Below, piece by piece: positions 1 through 8,711 of a stretch of DNA of 64,000 bases. Numbering within the stretch: the stretch's first letter is position 1; every line of letters starts with the position of its first letter. This stretch comes from Gracilibacillus orientalis (lineage in GTDB: Bacteria; Bacillota; Bacilli; Bacillales; Amphibacillaceae). Made by a program: the position numbers and the translations under genes. The stretch spans positions 186,001 through 250,000 of the forward strand of contig NZ_FOTR01000003.1 of NCBI RefSeq assembly GCF_900114645.1, read 5' to 3'. The notes beneath the pieces were generated by a model. It was given only the letters and a program-made list of their open reading frames with translations. It was not told the DNA's origin and ran no database searches.

Positions 1-606
1 TGTTTCCAAATACCCTCTCTGTCGCTCTCTTGCTGTTGAAACATTTGATGGACCATTAATAAGAGCAATGTTTCGATGCCCGTATTCAATCAAATGTTCT
101 ACAAGTTTTCGACTACCTTCATAACTATCACCTAAGACATAATCTCCTACAAATCCTTCAATTGTTCGGTCAATTAAAACTACCGGAATATTATGTTGCC
201 TCAACCGCTTAATTTGATCTAATGTTTTATCACTTGTCGGAGCTATCAAGACCCCATCAACTCTTGCCGATAGCATCATATCAATGTAATTGATTTCTTT
301 TTCGCTATCTTCATCCGTATTACTCATTAATACACGGTAACCCGTTTCTACAGCAGCATCTTCTGCACCTCTGGCAATTTTGGAGAAAAATGGGTTAGAT
401 ATATCTGTTAAGATTAAACCCAATGTTTTCGTTTGATTAGAAGTTAAGCTTCTTGCTGCAGAATTAGGAACATATCCTAATTCTTTGATTGCTTTTTCAA
501 CTTTTTCCCTTGTAGCCACGCGGATATTACCAGAATTATTAATTACTCTAGAAACTGTCATAGGTGAAACACTTGCTTTTTTTGCGATATCATAGATTGT
601 TACCAT
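1..606 (-). CDS. LacI-family transcriptional regulator (3' end outside window)
   Basis: Only the first 202 codons are present; the C-terminus lies beyond the left edge. The ATG is at 606-604. The protein starts MVTIYDIAKKASVSPMTVSR, the classic LacI helix-turn-helix, followed by the hinge segment (AARSLTSNQTKTLGLI) and the start of a periplasmic-binding-like sugar-sensing domain. It is divergent from the ribose-type ABC importer at 1156, and a perfect 16-bp palindrome sits 42 bp upstream of its start, so it most likely represses both itself and that importer. The effector sugar cannot be read from the sequence; RbsR-like is a guess from the neighbourhood. Confidence 0.9.
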   Translation of the reverse strand, partial: MVTIYDIAKKASVSPMTVSRVINNSGNIRVATREKVEKAIKELGYVPNSAARSLTSNQTKTLGLILTDISNPFFSKIARGAEDAAVETGYRVLMSNTDEDSEKEINYIDMMLSARVDGVLIAPTSDKTLDQIKRLRQHNIPVVLIDRTIEGFVGDYVLGDSYEGSRKLVEHLIEYGHRNIALINGPSNVSTARERQRGYLET

Positions 607-647
607 AATTGTCTACCTCTTTTTTAATAGCTTTGTCTTCTCCTATT

Positions 648-663
648 ATGATACCGGTATCAT
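648..663. promoter_or_regulatory. Perfect 16-bp palindrome, probable LacI-family operator
   Basis: ATGATACCGGTATCAT is a perfect palindrome with the central CG step typical of LacI-family operators. It lies 42 bp upstream of the LacI gene start. A second ACCGGT palindrome (825-836) and an imperfect one (1071-1086) lie on the way to the importer, which suggests one regulator acting on both sides. Confidence 0.7.
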
Positions 664-792
664 TTATTTAATGCAACAGTTTTTGGTAAATATTTTTATA
701 TCTGTTTCTATAAAGGTGACAAGAACCTTGAATATATTGTGTTTTTCTACAATATATTCAAAAAGCAATCTGTCATACTTATAAAATAATGA

Positions 793-819
793 TTGACACA
801 CCCTAACCCTTATGATAAT
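793..819 (+). promoter_or_regulatory. Possible promoter of the ribose-type importer operon
   Basis: TTGACA (793-798) is followed 15 bp later by GATAAT (814-819). The spacing is short and the assignment is tentative. The palindrome at 825-836 would overlap the transcription start, as expected for repression. If this is the promoter, the operon has an unusually long leader of about 325 nt. Confidence 0.4.
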
Positions 820-824
820 TTTAT

Positions 825-836
825 GTTACCGGTAAC
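825..836. promoter_or_regulatory. GTTACCGGTAAC palindrome, probable operator
   Basis: A perfect 12-bp palindrome with the same ACCGGT core as the site at 648-663. It is just downstream of the putative -10 at 814-819, a position suited to blocking transcription start. Confidence 0.65.
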
Positions 837-850
837 CGAAAGCGCTGTCA
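836..850 (+). promoter_or_regulatory. Possible catabolite-responsive element (cre)
   Basis: CCGAAAGCGCTGTCA matches the CcpA consensus WTGNAARCGNWWWCA at 12 of 15 positions, including the AAGCG core. It abuts the operator at 825-836. CcpA control of a sugar importer would be expected, but the first two positions do not match. Confidence 0.4.
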
Positions 851-1070
851 TAAATGGAAGGTTGAAAACACGGGGAACTAATTATCATTTATTTTAACTT
901 ACGTTATTGGTACTAGTGGCGTTAAAGCAACTCTTTTTAATAGCTTTGGTCATCTGTTATATAGGCGGCACTGCCAGTTATCGTATGCATCTGCACAAGC
1001 GTCTGAATAAATCTAAATAATAGAAGTAATTTACAAACAATTGAAAATCAACAGACAGATGCTTTATATG

Positions 1071-1086
1071 TTATCGGTACCAATTA
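1071..1086. promoter_or_regulatory. Imperfect ATCGGTACCAAT palindrome, possible auxiliary operator
   Basis: TTATCGGTACCAATTA resembles the two upstream ACCGGT palindromes but has mismatches in both arms. It lies about 70 bp before the importer ATPase gene and could serve as an auxiliary site for DNA looping. Inference from similarity only. Confidence 0.35.
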
Positions 1087-1155
1087 GTGCGCTATTCACA
1101 GAGAAACTTGAAGGATCTAGTGATTAAGTAAACCAAAGGGGAAAGGAGCTAACAC

Positions 1156-2646
1156 ATGTCCAGAAAAATATTGGAGATGCAAAACATTAACAAGTCATTC
1201 CCTGGTGTAAGGGCACTATCCAACGCGCAATTGGACTTACACCGTGGCGAGGTTTTAGCATTAATTGGTGAAAACGGTGCGGGTAAATCAACACTAATGA
1301 AGATACTAACCGGCATCTACCAAAAAGACGACGGTAGCATTATATATGATGGAAAAGAAATATCACCAGTTCATACAAAAGACGCCCAAGAAATCGGTAT
1401 TAACATTATTCATCAGGAATTAAACCTAATGCCAGATTTAACGGTTGCTGAAAATATATTTATTGGTCGTGAGCCAAGAGATAAATTAAATTTTTTTCTA
1501 AAAAATAAAGCATTAAATCAACAAGCAGACAAATTGTTTCAAAAATTAAACATTAACTTAAATCCAAGAACAAAAATATCAGAATTAACTGTAGCTAAAC
1601 AACAAATGGTGGAAATCGCCAAAGCGTTATCATTTAACGCAAAGATACTTATTATGGACGAACCAACCGCTGCTTTGACAGATAAAGAAATCAACACATT
1701 ATTTGATATCATTCATTGGTTAAAAAATGAAGGTGTTGCTATTATTTATATTTCTCATCGAATGGAAGAATTAAAACGGATTTCTGATCGAATCACGGTC
1801 ATGAGAGACGGCGAATACATTGCTACACTTCCCACAGAAACAACAGAAATCCGCCAAGTTGTTTCATTAATGGTTGGAAGAGAGGTGAAAATCGAACAGA
1901 AAATATCTGATCCAGATGCATTTACTGATACTGTCCTTGAAGCACACAACTTACATAACAACTACATTAAAAATGTTTCATTTCATCTTAAAAAGGGGGA
2001 GATATTAGGATTCGCTGGGTTGGTTGGTGCAGGGAGAACAGAAGTTGCCAGAGCAATTTTTGGAGCGGATCCCTTTTCAGGTGAAATTAAAGTAAACGGA
2101 GTACCGGTCACGATTAAACAGCCAGTTGATGCTGTTCAACATGGGATAGGTTATTTATCTGAGGATCGTAAACGCTTTGGTCTTATGCTTGAAATGACTG
2201 TAAAAGAAAACATTGTGATCTCATCTTTGGCTAATTATTCGACAGCTGCTTTTGTTAAACCAACAAACATGAAAACAGATGCTGAAAATTACTCCAATAA
2301 ATTAAAAGTTAAAACACCTAGTGTTAATCAACCAGTGAAACTACTATCTGGCGGTAACCAACAAAAGATCGTTATTGCTAAATGGTTACTAAAGGATAGT
2401 GATATTTTAATCTTTGATGAACCTACTAGAGGTATTGATGTTGGTGCAAAACAAGAGATTTACGATTTATTAGAAATGTTAGCTAATGAGGGTAAATCGA
2501 TTATTATGATCTCTTCAGAATTAACGGAGGTTTTAAGACTAAGTGACCGTATAATGGTGATGAACGAAGGTCGGATAACCGGAGAATTATTAAATCGGGA
2601 TGCAAATCAAGAAAAAATCATGGAGCTTGCTACGAGGCATAACTAA
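1156..2646 (+). CDS. Ribose-type (CUT2) sugar ABC transporter, tandem ATPase
   Basis: A 496-aa protein with two fused ATP-binding cassettes, as in RbsA, MglA and AraG. It energises import of a monosaccharide with the permease and lipoprotein encoded next. The first half has Walker A GENGAGKST (about 38-46), Walker B ILIMDEPTAALT and a degenerate signature (LTVAKQQM). The second half has the degenerate Walker A GLVGAGRTE (about 290), the signature LLSGGNQQK (about 394) and Walker B IFDEPTRGID. This asymmetry is usual for the family. It is the first gene of a three-gene operon (22-bp gap to the permease). Substrate is not determined: no rbsK or rbsD is present. Confidence 0.93.
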   Translation: MSRKILEMQNINKSFPGVRALSNAQLDLHRGEVLALIGENGAGKSTLMKILTGIYQKDDGSIIYDGKEISPVHTKDAQEIGINIIHQELNLMPDLTVAENIFIGREPRDKLNFFLKNKALNQQADKLFQKLNINLNPRTKISELTVAKQQMVEIAKALSFNAKILIMDEPTAALTDKEINTLFDIIHWLKNEGVAIIYISHRMEELKRISDRITVMRDGEYIATLPTETTEIRQVVSLMVGREVKIEQKISDPDAFTDTVLEAHNLHNNYIKNVSFHLKKGEILGFAGLVGAGRTEVARAIFGADPFSGEIKVNGVPVTIKQPVDAVQHGIGYLSEDRKRFGLMLEMTVKENIVISSLANYSTAAFVKPTNMKTDAENYSNKLKVKTPSVNQPVKLLSGGNQQKIVIAKWLLKDSDILIFDEPTRGIDVGAKQEIYDLLEMLANEGKSIIMISSELTEVLRLSDRIMVMNEGRITGELLNRDANQEKIMELATRHN

Positions 2647-2668
2647 GTGTTTAGAGGAGTGAGGAACG

Positions 2669-3661
2669 ATGTCAACATTAACAAGTAACCCAACAGCAAG
2701 TGATCAAAAGAAAAGACTTGTAAGTTCTGGAGCACTACAACAAATATTAGCGTTTGCCAGTCTTATTATTCTAGTTATCTTTTTCTCTATTGCTTCAAAG
2801 AATTTTTTACAATGGTCTAATATTGAAGGAATACTATTATCCACTACAGTCATTGGTATCCTTGCCTTAGGAACTACTTTTGTCATCATTACAGGTGGAA
2901 TAGATCTGTCTATTGGTACAGGGATGACGTTAACGTCTGTCATGACAGGTGTATTTATCGTATTTCTTGGATTACCAGTCATACTCGGTATTATCGGTGG
3001 AATTGTGACAGGTGCTTTAATTGGTTTTATTTCGGGTTTTTCAGTATCTATTTTAAGGATTCCGCCATTCATCGCAACACTGGCAATGATGATGATAGCG
3101 GAAGGATTGTCCCTCGTCATTTCAGGTGCATCACCGATTTATTTTAGTGATGTGGGAGGTTTTAATAACATTGCCTTAGGTTCGATATTTCCAGGATCCA
3201 TCCCAAACGCAGTGTTGATTTTCTTCTTAATGGTTCTAATTGGATGGATCTTATTATCAAAAACGATTATAGGCCGATACACCTTTTCCATTGGTAGTAA
3301 TGAAGAAGCAACCAGACTATCTGGGATCAACGTAAAAAAATGGAAAATGATTATCTATACGATCGCCGGGTGTTTTACCGGTGTGGCAGGTGTTATTATG
3401 GCTTCACGACTAAATTCAGCACAACCTGCACTAGGTATGGGGTATGAATTGGAAGCGATTGCAGCTGTAGTGATTGGTGGTACTTCTTTAAGTGGTGGTA
3501 AAGGTTCGCTTATCGGCACCATGATTGGTGCACTAATTATGAGTGTACTTACGAATGGTCTGCGTATTATGTCCATCCCCCAGGAGTGGCAAACAGTTGT
3601 TATAGGTTTCGTTATATTACTAGCAGTTTACTTTGATATGTTACGCAAAAAAGATAGGTAA
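2669..3661 (+). CDS. Ribose-type sugar ABC transporter permease
   Basis: A 330-aa integral membrane protein with about ten hydrophobic segments. It matches the RbsC/BPD_transp_2 family: GTTFVIITGGIDLSIG near residue 70 and the AAVVIGGTSLSGGKGS motif near residue 268, the cytoplasmic coupling loop to the ATPase. It forms the channel of the importer together with the preceding ATPase. The start has a GAGGAGTGAGG-like ribosome site. Family usual length is about 320 residues, so the gene is intact. Confidence 0.93.
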   Translation: MSTLTSNPTASDQKKRLVSSGALQQILAFASLIILVIFFSIASKNFLQWSNIEGILLSTTVIGILALGTTFVIITGGIDLSIGTGMTLTSVMTGVFIVFLGLPVILGIIGGIVTGALIGFISGFSVSILRIPPFIATLAMMMIAEGLSLVISGASPIYFSDVGGFNNIALGSIFPGSIPNAVLIFFLMVLIGWILLSKTIIGRYTFSIGSNEEATRLSGINVKKWKMIIYTIAGCFTGVAGVIMASRLNSAQPALGMGYELEAIAAVVIGGTSLSGGKGSLIGTMIGALIMSVLTNGLRIMSIPQEWQTVVIGFVILLAVYFDMLRKKDR

Positions 3662-3731
3662 TTACGTTTCTTTTTTGGATTTAACTCAATCATTTGAGTT
3701 ATTCATAAATTTTTTAAAAGGGGAGTTAACA

Positions 3732-4757
3732 ATGAAGAAAAAATTATTAGCATTATTAGTCGTCTTGGTCTCCATATTATTTGTTTTATCTGCCTGTGGT
3801 AGTGAATCTGAAGAAGCAGCTGAAGATGGTGATGTAGATGAATCTGGTAATGAAGAAACAGGTGCCAGCGATGAAGAATCCAGTGACAAGCCTTATGTAG
3901 CAATTGTTTCTAAAGGATTCCAACATCAGTTCTGGCAAGCTGTACAAAGAGGAGCTGAAGAAGCAGCTGAAGAGTTTGATGTAGAAATTACTTTTGAAGG
4001 TCCAGAAAATGAATCACAAGTAGATAAGCAAATTGAAATGTTACAAGCAGCTTTAGATAAAAGCCCTGATGCGCTCGGTTTTGCTGCATTAGATTCGCAG
4101 GCAGCATCACCATTACTCGAGAAGGCTAATGAATCTGATATTCCTGTTATTGCGTTTGATTCTGGTGTTGATAGCGAAATACCCCTTACAACTGCTTCAA
4201 CAAATAATTATGAAGCCGCTGCTTTAGCTGCAGATAAAATGGCGGAATTAATTGGGGAGCAAGGAAAAGTTGCATTAGTCGTACATGACCAGGTATCTGT
4301 TACTGGTGTAGAGCGTCGCGATGGTTTTGTTGAAACTATTGAAGAGAATTATCCAGACATTGAAATTGTAGATACACAATACGGTGGTGGTGACCATTTA
4401 GAGTCTACTAACCTCGCAAAAACAATGATGCAAGCACATCCTGATATTGCCGGAATCTACGGAACCAATGAAGGGTCAGCAATCGGTGTCGTGAATGCTG
4501 TCAGAGAGTTAAGTAAAGAAGGGGAAGTGACAGTGGTTGGTTTTGATTCTGGTAAACAACAAATCGATGCGATTAACGAAGGCTTAATGGCCGGTGCGAT
4601 CACCCAAAATCCAGAGGGCATCGGATATGAAACCGTCAAAGCTGCTGTAGACGCATTAAACGGTGAAGAAGTTCCTGAAAATATTGATACTGGTTTCTAC
4701 TGGTATGATGCTGATATTATAGAAGATGAAGAGATTCAAGCTGCTATTTATGAATAA
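3732..4757 (+). CDS. Sugar ABC transporter substrate-binding lipoprotein (RbsB/YtfQ type)
   Basis: A 341-aa extracellular binding protein. I start it at 3732, behind the ribosome site AGGGGAGTT, rather than at an in-frame ATG 99 bp upstream inside the permease gene. The N-terminus MKKKLLALLVVLVSILFVLSACG is a lipoprotein signal with lipobox LSAC. An acidic linker of about 30 residues follows, rich in E, D, S and G, then a periplasmic-binding-protein type I fold (Peripla_BP_4): IPVIAFDSGVDSE and YGTNEGSAIGVVNA are typical ligand-site segments. It looks closer to the allulose/galactofuranose-type binders than to ribose binders, so substrate is open. Confidence 0.88.
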   Translation: MKKKLLALLVVLVSILFVLSACGSESEEAAEDGDVDESGNEETGASDEESSDKPYVAIVSKGFQHQFWQAVQRGAEEAAEEFDVEITFEGPENESQVDKQIEMLQAALDKSPDALGFAALDSQAASPLLEKANESDIPVIAFDSGVDSEIPLTTASTNNYEAAALAADKMAELIGEQGKVALVVHDQVSVTGVERRDGFVETIEENYPDIEIVDTQYGGGDHLESTNLAKTMMQAHPDIAGIYGTNEGSAIGVVNAVRELSKEGEVTVVGFDSGKQQIDAINEGLMAGAITQNPEGIGYETVKAAVDALNGEEVPENIDTGFYWYDADIIEDEEIQAAIYE

Positions 4758-4806
4758 TTTAATATAACAATAGAGAGCCTGGGACAGCAGCACTCGAACG
4801 ATGCCA

Positions 4807-4834
4807 AAACACGAACATCATGATGTTCGTGTTT
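4807..4834 (+). terminator. 28-bp perfect palindrome downstream of the importer operon
   Basis: The sequence centred on ACATCATGATGT is perfectly self-complementary over 28 bp, with AAAA at the left end and TTTT at the right end. It lies 49 bp after the lipoprotein gene. It can fold as a hairpin ending in a short T run and probably terminates the operon, although a palindrome with no loop is less ideal than a standard terminator. Confidence 0.5.
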
Positions 4835-4838
4835 ATTG

Positions 4839-4953
4839 TTCCTTGGAAAAGTATCATTCTTCCTTGGAAAAATGGGTATTTCCAAGGAACAGCAGCACTT
4901 TTCCAAGGAAGGGAACTAGAATTCCAAGGAAGAAGCGACAAGCCCAAGGAAAT
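4839..4953. repeat. Cluster of six CCTTGG/CCAAGG short repeats in two orientations
   Basis: TTCCTTGGAAAA occurs at 4839-4850 and 4860-4871. The inverse form TTCCAAGGAA occurs at 4880-4889, 4900-4910 and 4921-4930, and a shortened CCCAAGGAAA at 4944-4953. Two copies therefore face four copies within 115 bp, with spacers of 9 to 13 bp. The cluster can pair with itself in several registers. Neither strand holds a credible gene; the short ORFs here simply translate the repeat. Function unknown. Confidence 0.75.
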
Positions 4954-4993
4954 AAGGCATTTATCCTTTGCAGATGAAAAAGAAAGGTGTTTA

Positions 4994-5027
4994 AAAAGCT
5001 ATTCCGCTCGTAAGCGAAATAGCTTTT
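4994..5027 (-). terminator. Terminator of the fructose operon
   Basis: Stem AAAAGCTATT(c)CGCT / AGCG(a)AATAGCTTTT with one C-A mismatch and a 4-nt loop. It is flanked by A and T tracts, so it can work in both directions, and it lies just downstream of the end of fruA on the minus strand. Confidence 0.8.
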
Positions 5028-5037
5028 GACATCTTTA

Positions 5038-6924
5038 TTATTTTTTATCCAATGGTTTCTTCCAAAAACCAATCATTATCGCAGAAATAGTAGCACCAAT
5101 TAAGATAGCTAAAGCATACATCAGCCACATGACCACTCCACCATCTATAGTCGGAATAACAAATATTCCACCATGCGGTGCTGGTAAACCGACACCGAAT
5201 AAGAACGATAATCCACCAGCTACTGCAGAGCCGACAACTATAGAAGGAATTACTCGGCCTGGGTCAGCTGCGGCAAACGGTATAGCTCCCTCTGTAATAA
5301 AGAATGATCCTAACGCATAGTTTGTCTTACCTGCATCACGCTCTTCTCTCGTAAACTTATTGCGGAAAAATGTTGTTGCAAGCGCCAATGCTAATGGCGG
5401 TACCATACCACCTGCCATTACAGCTGCATGCGGTCCTAAGTTTCCTGCCTCAATCATTGCAATACCAAACGTAAAGGCTGTTTTGTTGATAGGACCGCCC
5501 ATGTCGATAGCCATCATACCGCCTAAAATAAGACCTAACAATAACGCATTAGCACCAGTCAAACCACCTAACCACGATTCTAGACCTGTCATAACCGCAG
5601 CAATTGGCTCGATAATAACATACATAACAAGTCCAGTAACCAATATATTAATAACCGGGTAAAATAGAATCGTTTTAATACCATCAAATGCTTTCGGTAA
5701 ATTTGCTAATAGCTTTTTAACACCTAAAGCTACATAACCACCTAAGAAACCAGCGATTAAACCACCAAGAAAACCAGCGTTTCCGGATGAAGCCATAAAC
5801 CCACCGATCATAGCCGGTGCAAAACCTGGTCTGTCTGCGATACTCATCCCAATGAAACCGGCTAATACGGCAACCATCAGACCAAATCCGTAATCTCCGC
5901 CAATTGCCTTCAGAGCAGCCGCGAATGCATTATATTGCTCGTGATCTGGTTCTGCTGAGTGAATACCGAAGAAGAATGAAAGGGCAATCAGCACACCACC
6001 ACCGACAACGAATGGTAGCATATTGGATACACCATTCATTAAGTGTTTATAAAAGCCAGAACGTCCTGCACTAGAACTGGATCCTTCACCGCTTCCATTA
6101 CTTTCAAAAATCGGTGCATTTCCACTTACTGCCGTATCAATTAACTCACCTGGCTTACGAATACCGTCTGTTACCCCACGGCGAAATACTTGCTTACCTG
6201 CAAAACGATCTAATTCTACTTTTGTGTCTGCCGCAACAATAATTGCTTTGGCATTTTTAATTTCTTCCTCTGTTAGGCGGTTTTTCACGCCATCCGAACC
6301 GTTTGTTTCCACTTTAATGGAAACTCCTAGTTCTTTCGCTTTGTCCTTTAAAGCATCTGCAGCCATATAGGTGTGAGCGATACCTGTTGGACATCCTGTA
6401 ACAGCTAAAATCTCTGGTCCTGATGATTGATTGTCTGCTGTTTCTTCTTCTGCTACTTGTCCCAATTTTTCTTGTTCTTTTGCATCAATAATACGCAAAA
6501 TATCTGTTGTGGAATCCGTTTCCATTAATTGGTTGCGGAAGTCTTCATCCATCAACAATGTAGATAATCTTGATAATGTTTGTAAATGATCATTATTGGC
6601 ACCTTCACTAGCAGCAATCATGAAAAATAAATGTGCTGGCTGACCATCTAACGAATCATAATCTATTCCTTTTTTTGATCTGGCAAAAGCAATGGCAGGA
6701 GTAGACACTGCACTTGTTTTCGCATGTGGAATCGCTACGTTTTCTCCTACACCTGTACTGCTTTGATTTTCACGCTCCCAGATCGCTTGGATAAACTGTT
6801 TTTTATCATTAAGATAATCGCCTTCAGATAATTTCATAGCCATCTCATCTATGACTTCTGCTTTGGACTGTGAATTTGCATCTAAGATGATAATGTCACG
6901 CTTCAATAGTTCTGTTATTTTCAT
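5038..6924 (-). CDS. fruA: Fructose-specific PTS transporter, fused EIIA-EIIB-EIIC
   Basis: A 628-aa membrane protein that imports fructose and phosphorylates it to fructose 1-phosphate. The EIIA domain (about 1-145) has the phospho-accepting histidine in GENVAIPHAK (His67). The EIIB domain (about 170-275) has the active cysteine in VTGCPTGIAHTY (Cys178). The EIIC domain (about 295-628) has about nine membrane helices and ends in a basic KKPLDKK tail. Domain order A-B-C and length match FruA of Bacillus subtilis. It is the last gene of the fruR-fruK-fruA operon, 47 bp after fruK, and is followed by a terminator. Confidence 0.96.
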   Translation of the reverse strand: MKITELLKRDIIILDANSQSKAEVIDEMAMKLSEGDYLNDKKQFIQAIWERENQSSTGVGENVAIPHAKTSAVSTPAIAFARSKKGIDYDSLDGQPAHLFFMIAASEGANNDHLQTLSRLSTLLMDEDFRNQLMETDSTTDILRIIDAKEQEKLGQVAEEETADNQSSGPEILAVTGCPTGIAHTYMAADALKDKAKELGVSIKVETNGSDGVKNRLTEEEIKNAKAIIVAADTKVELDRFAGKQVFRRGVTDGIRKPGELIDTAVSGNAPIFESNGSGEGSSSSAGRSGFYKHLMNGVSNMLPFVVGGGVLIALSFFFGIHSAEPDHEQYNAFAAALKAIGGDYGFGLMVAVLAGFIGMSIADRPGFAPAMIGGFMASSGNAGFLGGLIAGFLGGYVALGVKKLLANLPKAFDGIKTILFYPVINILVTGLVMYVIIEPIAAVMTGLESWLGGLTGANALLLGLILGGMMAIDMGGPINKTAFTFGIAMIEAGNLGPHAAVMAGGMVPPLALALATTFFRNKFTREERDAGKTNYALGSFFITEGAIPFAAADPGRVIPSIVVGSAVAGGLSFLFGVGLPAPHGGIFVIPTIDGGVVMWLMYALAILIGATISAIMIGFWKKPLDKK

Positions 6925-6971
6925 AGCCCCTCTTCCTTTCTTTTTATAGGCTCATTGCAACCTAAACCCAT

Positions 6972-7889
6972 TTATATATCTGTTACGTTAACTTGTGGAA
7001 GTAATGCCTCTACTTCTTCTTTCGTGCACAATGTTTTGGAAAACGCGGTAGCACTACCTGCCGCAACCGCATATTTGGCAGCTTCTTCAGCATTTTTTGA
7101 TGTCTGCCAGCTGTAGATAAATCCAGCCACCGCAGAATCACCTGCACCTACCGAGTGCACTGCTGTTCCTTTTGGTGCGCTTAATTTCAGCACACCACCA
7201 GCACCAACATAAATAGCCCCTGCTTTTGCCATCGATACTAAAACATGATCAATCTGTTGCTCCTGATGTAGTTGTTTAGCTAATCGAACTACATCTTGAT
7301 CATCCTTCACTTCTGTCTCAAACAACTCTGCTAGTTCATGATGATTCGGCTTAATAAAAGTAGGACTTGCTTTAATAGCTTCTGCTAATGGTGCTCCACT
7401 GGTGTCTAAAATCGCAATAATACCTTTTTGTTTCAGCATTGCGACCATTTCCTGGTAAACGTTGGTTGACAAGGAGCTTGGCAAACTTCCCGCCAGGATA
7501 ACAATGTCGCCTTGTTTTAACTGTTCAAGTTTTGAGAGAAATGCCTGATACTCCTCTTCCTCTATCGTTGGTGAAACACCATTCACTTCTGATTCTTCTG
7601 CTTCTGCTTTTAGTTTTACATTTATTCTCGTGTCTTGTTTTAAAGAAACAAAATCATGTTCAATTTCCATCTCCGTCAAATAATCCTTAATAAATTTTCC
7701 GGTAAAACCACCAACAAATCCTAATGCTGTCGACGGAATTCCAAAGCGATCTAGTACACGGGATACATTAATCCCTTTACCACCCGCTTCCTTATAATCT
7801 GACTGACTCCGGTTTACTTTTCCGGTATAGAAGGCTTCGAGACTAACTACATAATCAATTGCTGGATTTAATGTAACGGTATAAATCAT
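6972..7889 (-). CDS. fruK: 1-phosphofructokinase
   Basis: A 305-aa PfkB-family kinase that converts fructose 1-phosphate, the product of FruA, to fructose 1,6-bisphosphate. Signature elements are the N-terminal MIYTVTLNPAIDYVV, the glycine-rich AGGKGINVSR (about 36-45) and the ATP/catalytic motif GAGDSAVAGF near residue 248, where the aspartate is the catalytic base. The start ATG overlaps the stop of fruR (ATGA), indicating translational coupling, and the ribosome site GGAGGTGG lies inside the fruR coding sequence. Length is standard. Confidence 0.96.
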   Translation of the reverse strand: MIYTVTLNPAIDYVVSLEAFYTGKVNRSQSDYKEAGGKGINVSRVLDRFGIPSTALGFVGGFTGKFIKDYLTEMEIEHDFVSLKQDTRINVKLKAEAEESEVNGVSPTIEEEEYQAFLSKLEQLKQGDIVILAGSLPSSLSTNVYQEMVAMLKQKGIIAILDTSGAPLAEAIKASPTFIKPNHHELAELFETEVKDDQDVVRLAKQLHQEQQIDHVLVSMAKAGAIYVGAGGVLKLSAPKGTAVHSVGAGDSAVAGFIYSWQTSKNAEEAAKYAVAAGSATAFSKTLCTKEEVEALLPQVNVTDI

Positions 7890-8641
7890 AACGGTACCAC
7901 CTCCAAAGTTGTCTGCTTACTAATCGTTTCTTGTTGTTCGTCCGATAAACCGTTTGTCGTAATGATATGAACACCTGCTAAATCAGCTACATTAGCAAAT
8001 GAAACTTCCCCAAACTTTGATGGGTCTGCTAATACATATCTTGCTTGTGATTGTGCCAGTGCGGTTTGTTTAACACTTGCTTCTTCCGGGTCCGGAGTTG
8101 TTAATCCTTGTTCCAGATGTATACCATTGATACCTAAAATGCATTTATCAAAACGATATTCCTTGATAGAATCGACTGCTTTCGTACCAACGAGTGCAGC
8201 TGTACCTCTTTTAGCCTTGCCGGATATACAATAGGTTTCTATCCCATATTCGATAAGTAGTTGCACATGAGGGATTCCATTGGTGACAACCATGACCGAT
8301 TTATCTTTTAAGAATGGAATTAATTCTATAGTAGATGAACCAGCATCCAGATAAATCGAATCACCTTCTTCAATAAAAGACGCGGCTTTTTGCGCAATCA
8401 TACTCTTTTCTTGTTGATTGATCGTCGATTTTTCTAGTAGCGTTGGTTCTTCTCGTTTCTTTTTTAAAAGCGATGCGCCACCATGAACACGTTTAATATA
8501 TTGGTGCTTTTCTAACTCTGTTAAATCTCTGCGAATGGTTGATTCTGAAGCATTAGTGACTTCGCACATTTCTTTCACTGTTACGACATCTTTTTCTCTT
8601 AATAATGATAAAATGATTTCTTGTCGCTCAATCGTCAACAT
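7886..8641 (-). CDS. fruR: DeoR-family fructose operon repressor
   Basis: A 251-aa regulator. It has an N-terminal DeoR winged helix (MLTIERQEIILSLL ... NASESTIRRDLTELE, residues 1-57) and a C-terminal sugar-phosphate sensing domain of the isomerase-like fold (DAGSSTIELIPFL near residue 98 binds phosphate). In Bacillus the equivalent FruR responds to fructose 1-phosphate. It is the first gene of the operon and therefore autoregulated. The upstream region contains a phased array of CAATCA repeats overlapping the promoter. Start at 8641 is supported by the AGGAGA site 8 bp upstream. Confidence 0.94.
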   Translation of the reverse strand: MLTIERQEIILSLLREKDVVTVKEMCEVTNASESTIRRDLTELEKHQYIKRVHGGASLLKKKREEPTLLEKSTINQQEKSMIAQKAASFIEEGDSIYLDAGSSTIELIPFLKDKSVMVVTNGIPHVQLLIEYGIETYCISGKAKRGTAALVGTKAVDSIKEYRFDKCILGINGIHLEQGLTTPDPEEASVKQTALAQSQARYVLADPSKFGEVSFANVADLAGVHIITTNGLSDEQQETISKQTTLEVVPL

Positions 8642-8682
8642 AGATCACATTCTCCTAATTTACATGTTAATCGCTTACACTT

Positions 8683-8711
8683 ATTTTACAATCACAAACA
8701 ATCAATGTCAA
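8683..8711 (-). promoter_or_regulatory. Promoter of fruR-fruK-fruA
   Basis: On the minus strand TTGACA (8711-8706) and TAAAAT (8688-8683) are separated by exactly 17 bp. This is a near-consensus SigA promoter. The whole spacer and -35 are covered by operator repeats. Confidence 0.85.

Larger units (their letters stand above)
607..1155. other. 549-bp divergent intergenic region
   Basis: No credible gene is seen here. The region carries three ACCGGT-type palindromes, a possible cre and a possible promoter. From about 850 to 1130 I find no ORF with a ribosome site and no recognisable riboswitch. A good ribosome site (GGGGAAAGGAGCT) ends a few bases before the ATG at 1156. Confidence 0.6.

Noticed and set aside
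4759-5072. Short ORFs on both strands over the CCTTGG repeats
   Set aside because: They only translate the DNA repeat (PWK, FQG patterns) and have no proper start signals.
8664-8680. cre-like sequence TGTTAATCGCTTACA near the fruR -10
   Set aside because: The half-sites are one base out of register with the CcpA consensus.
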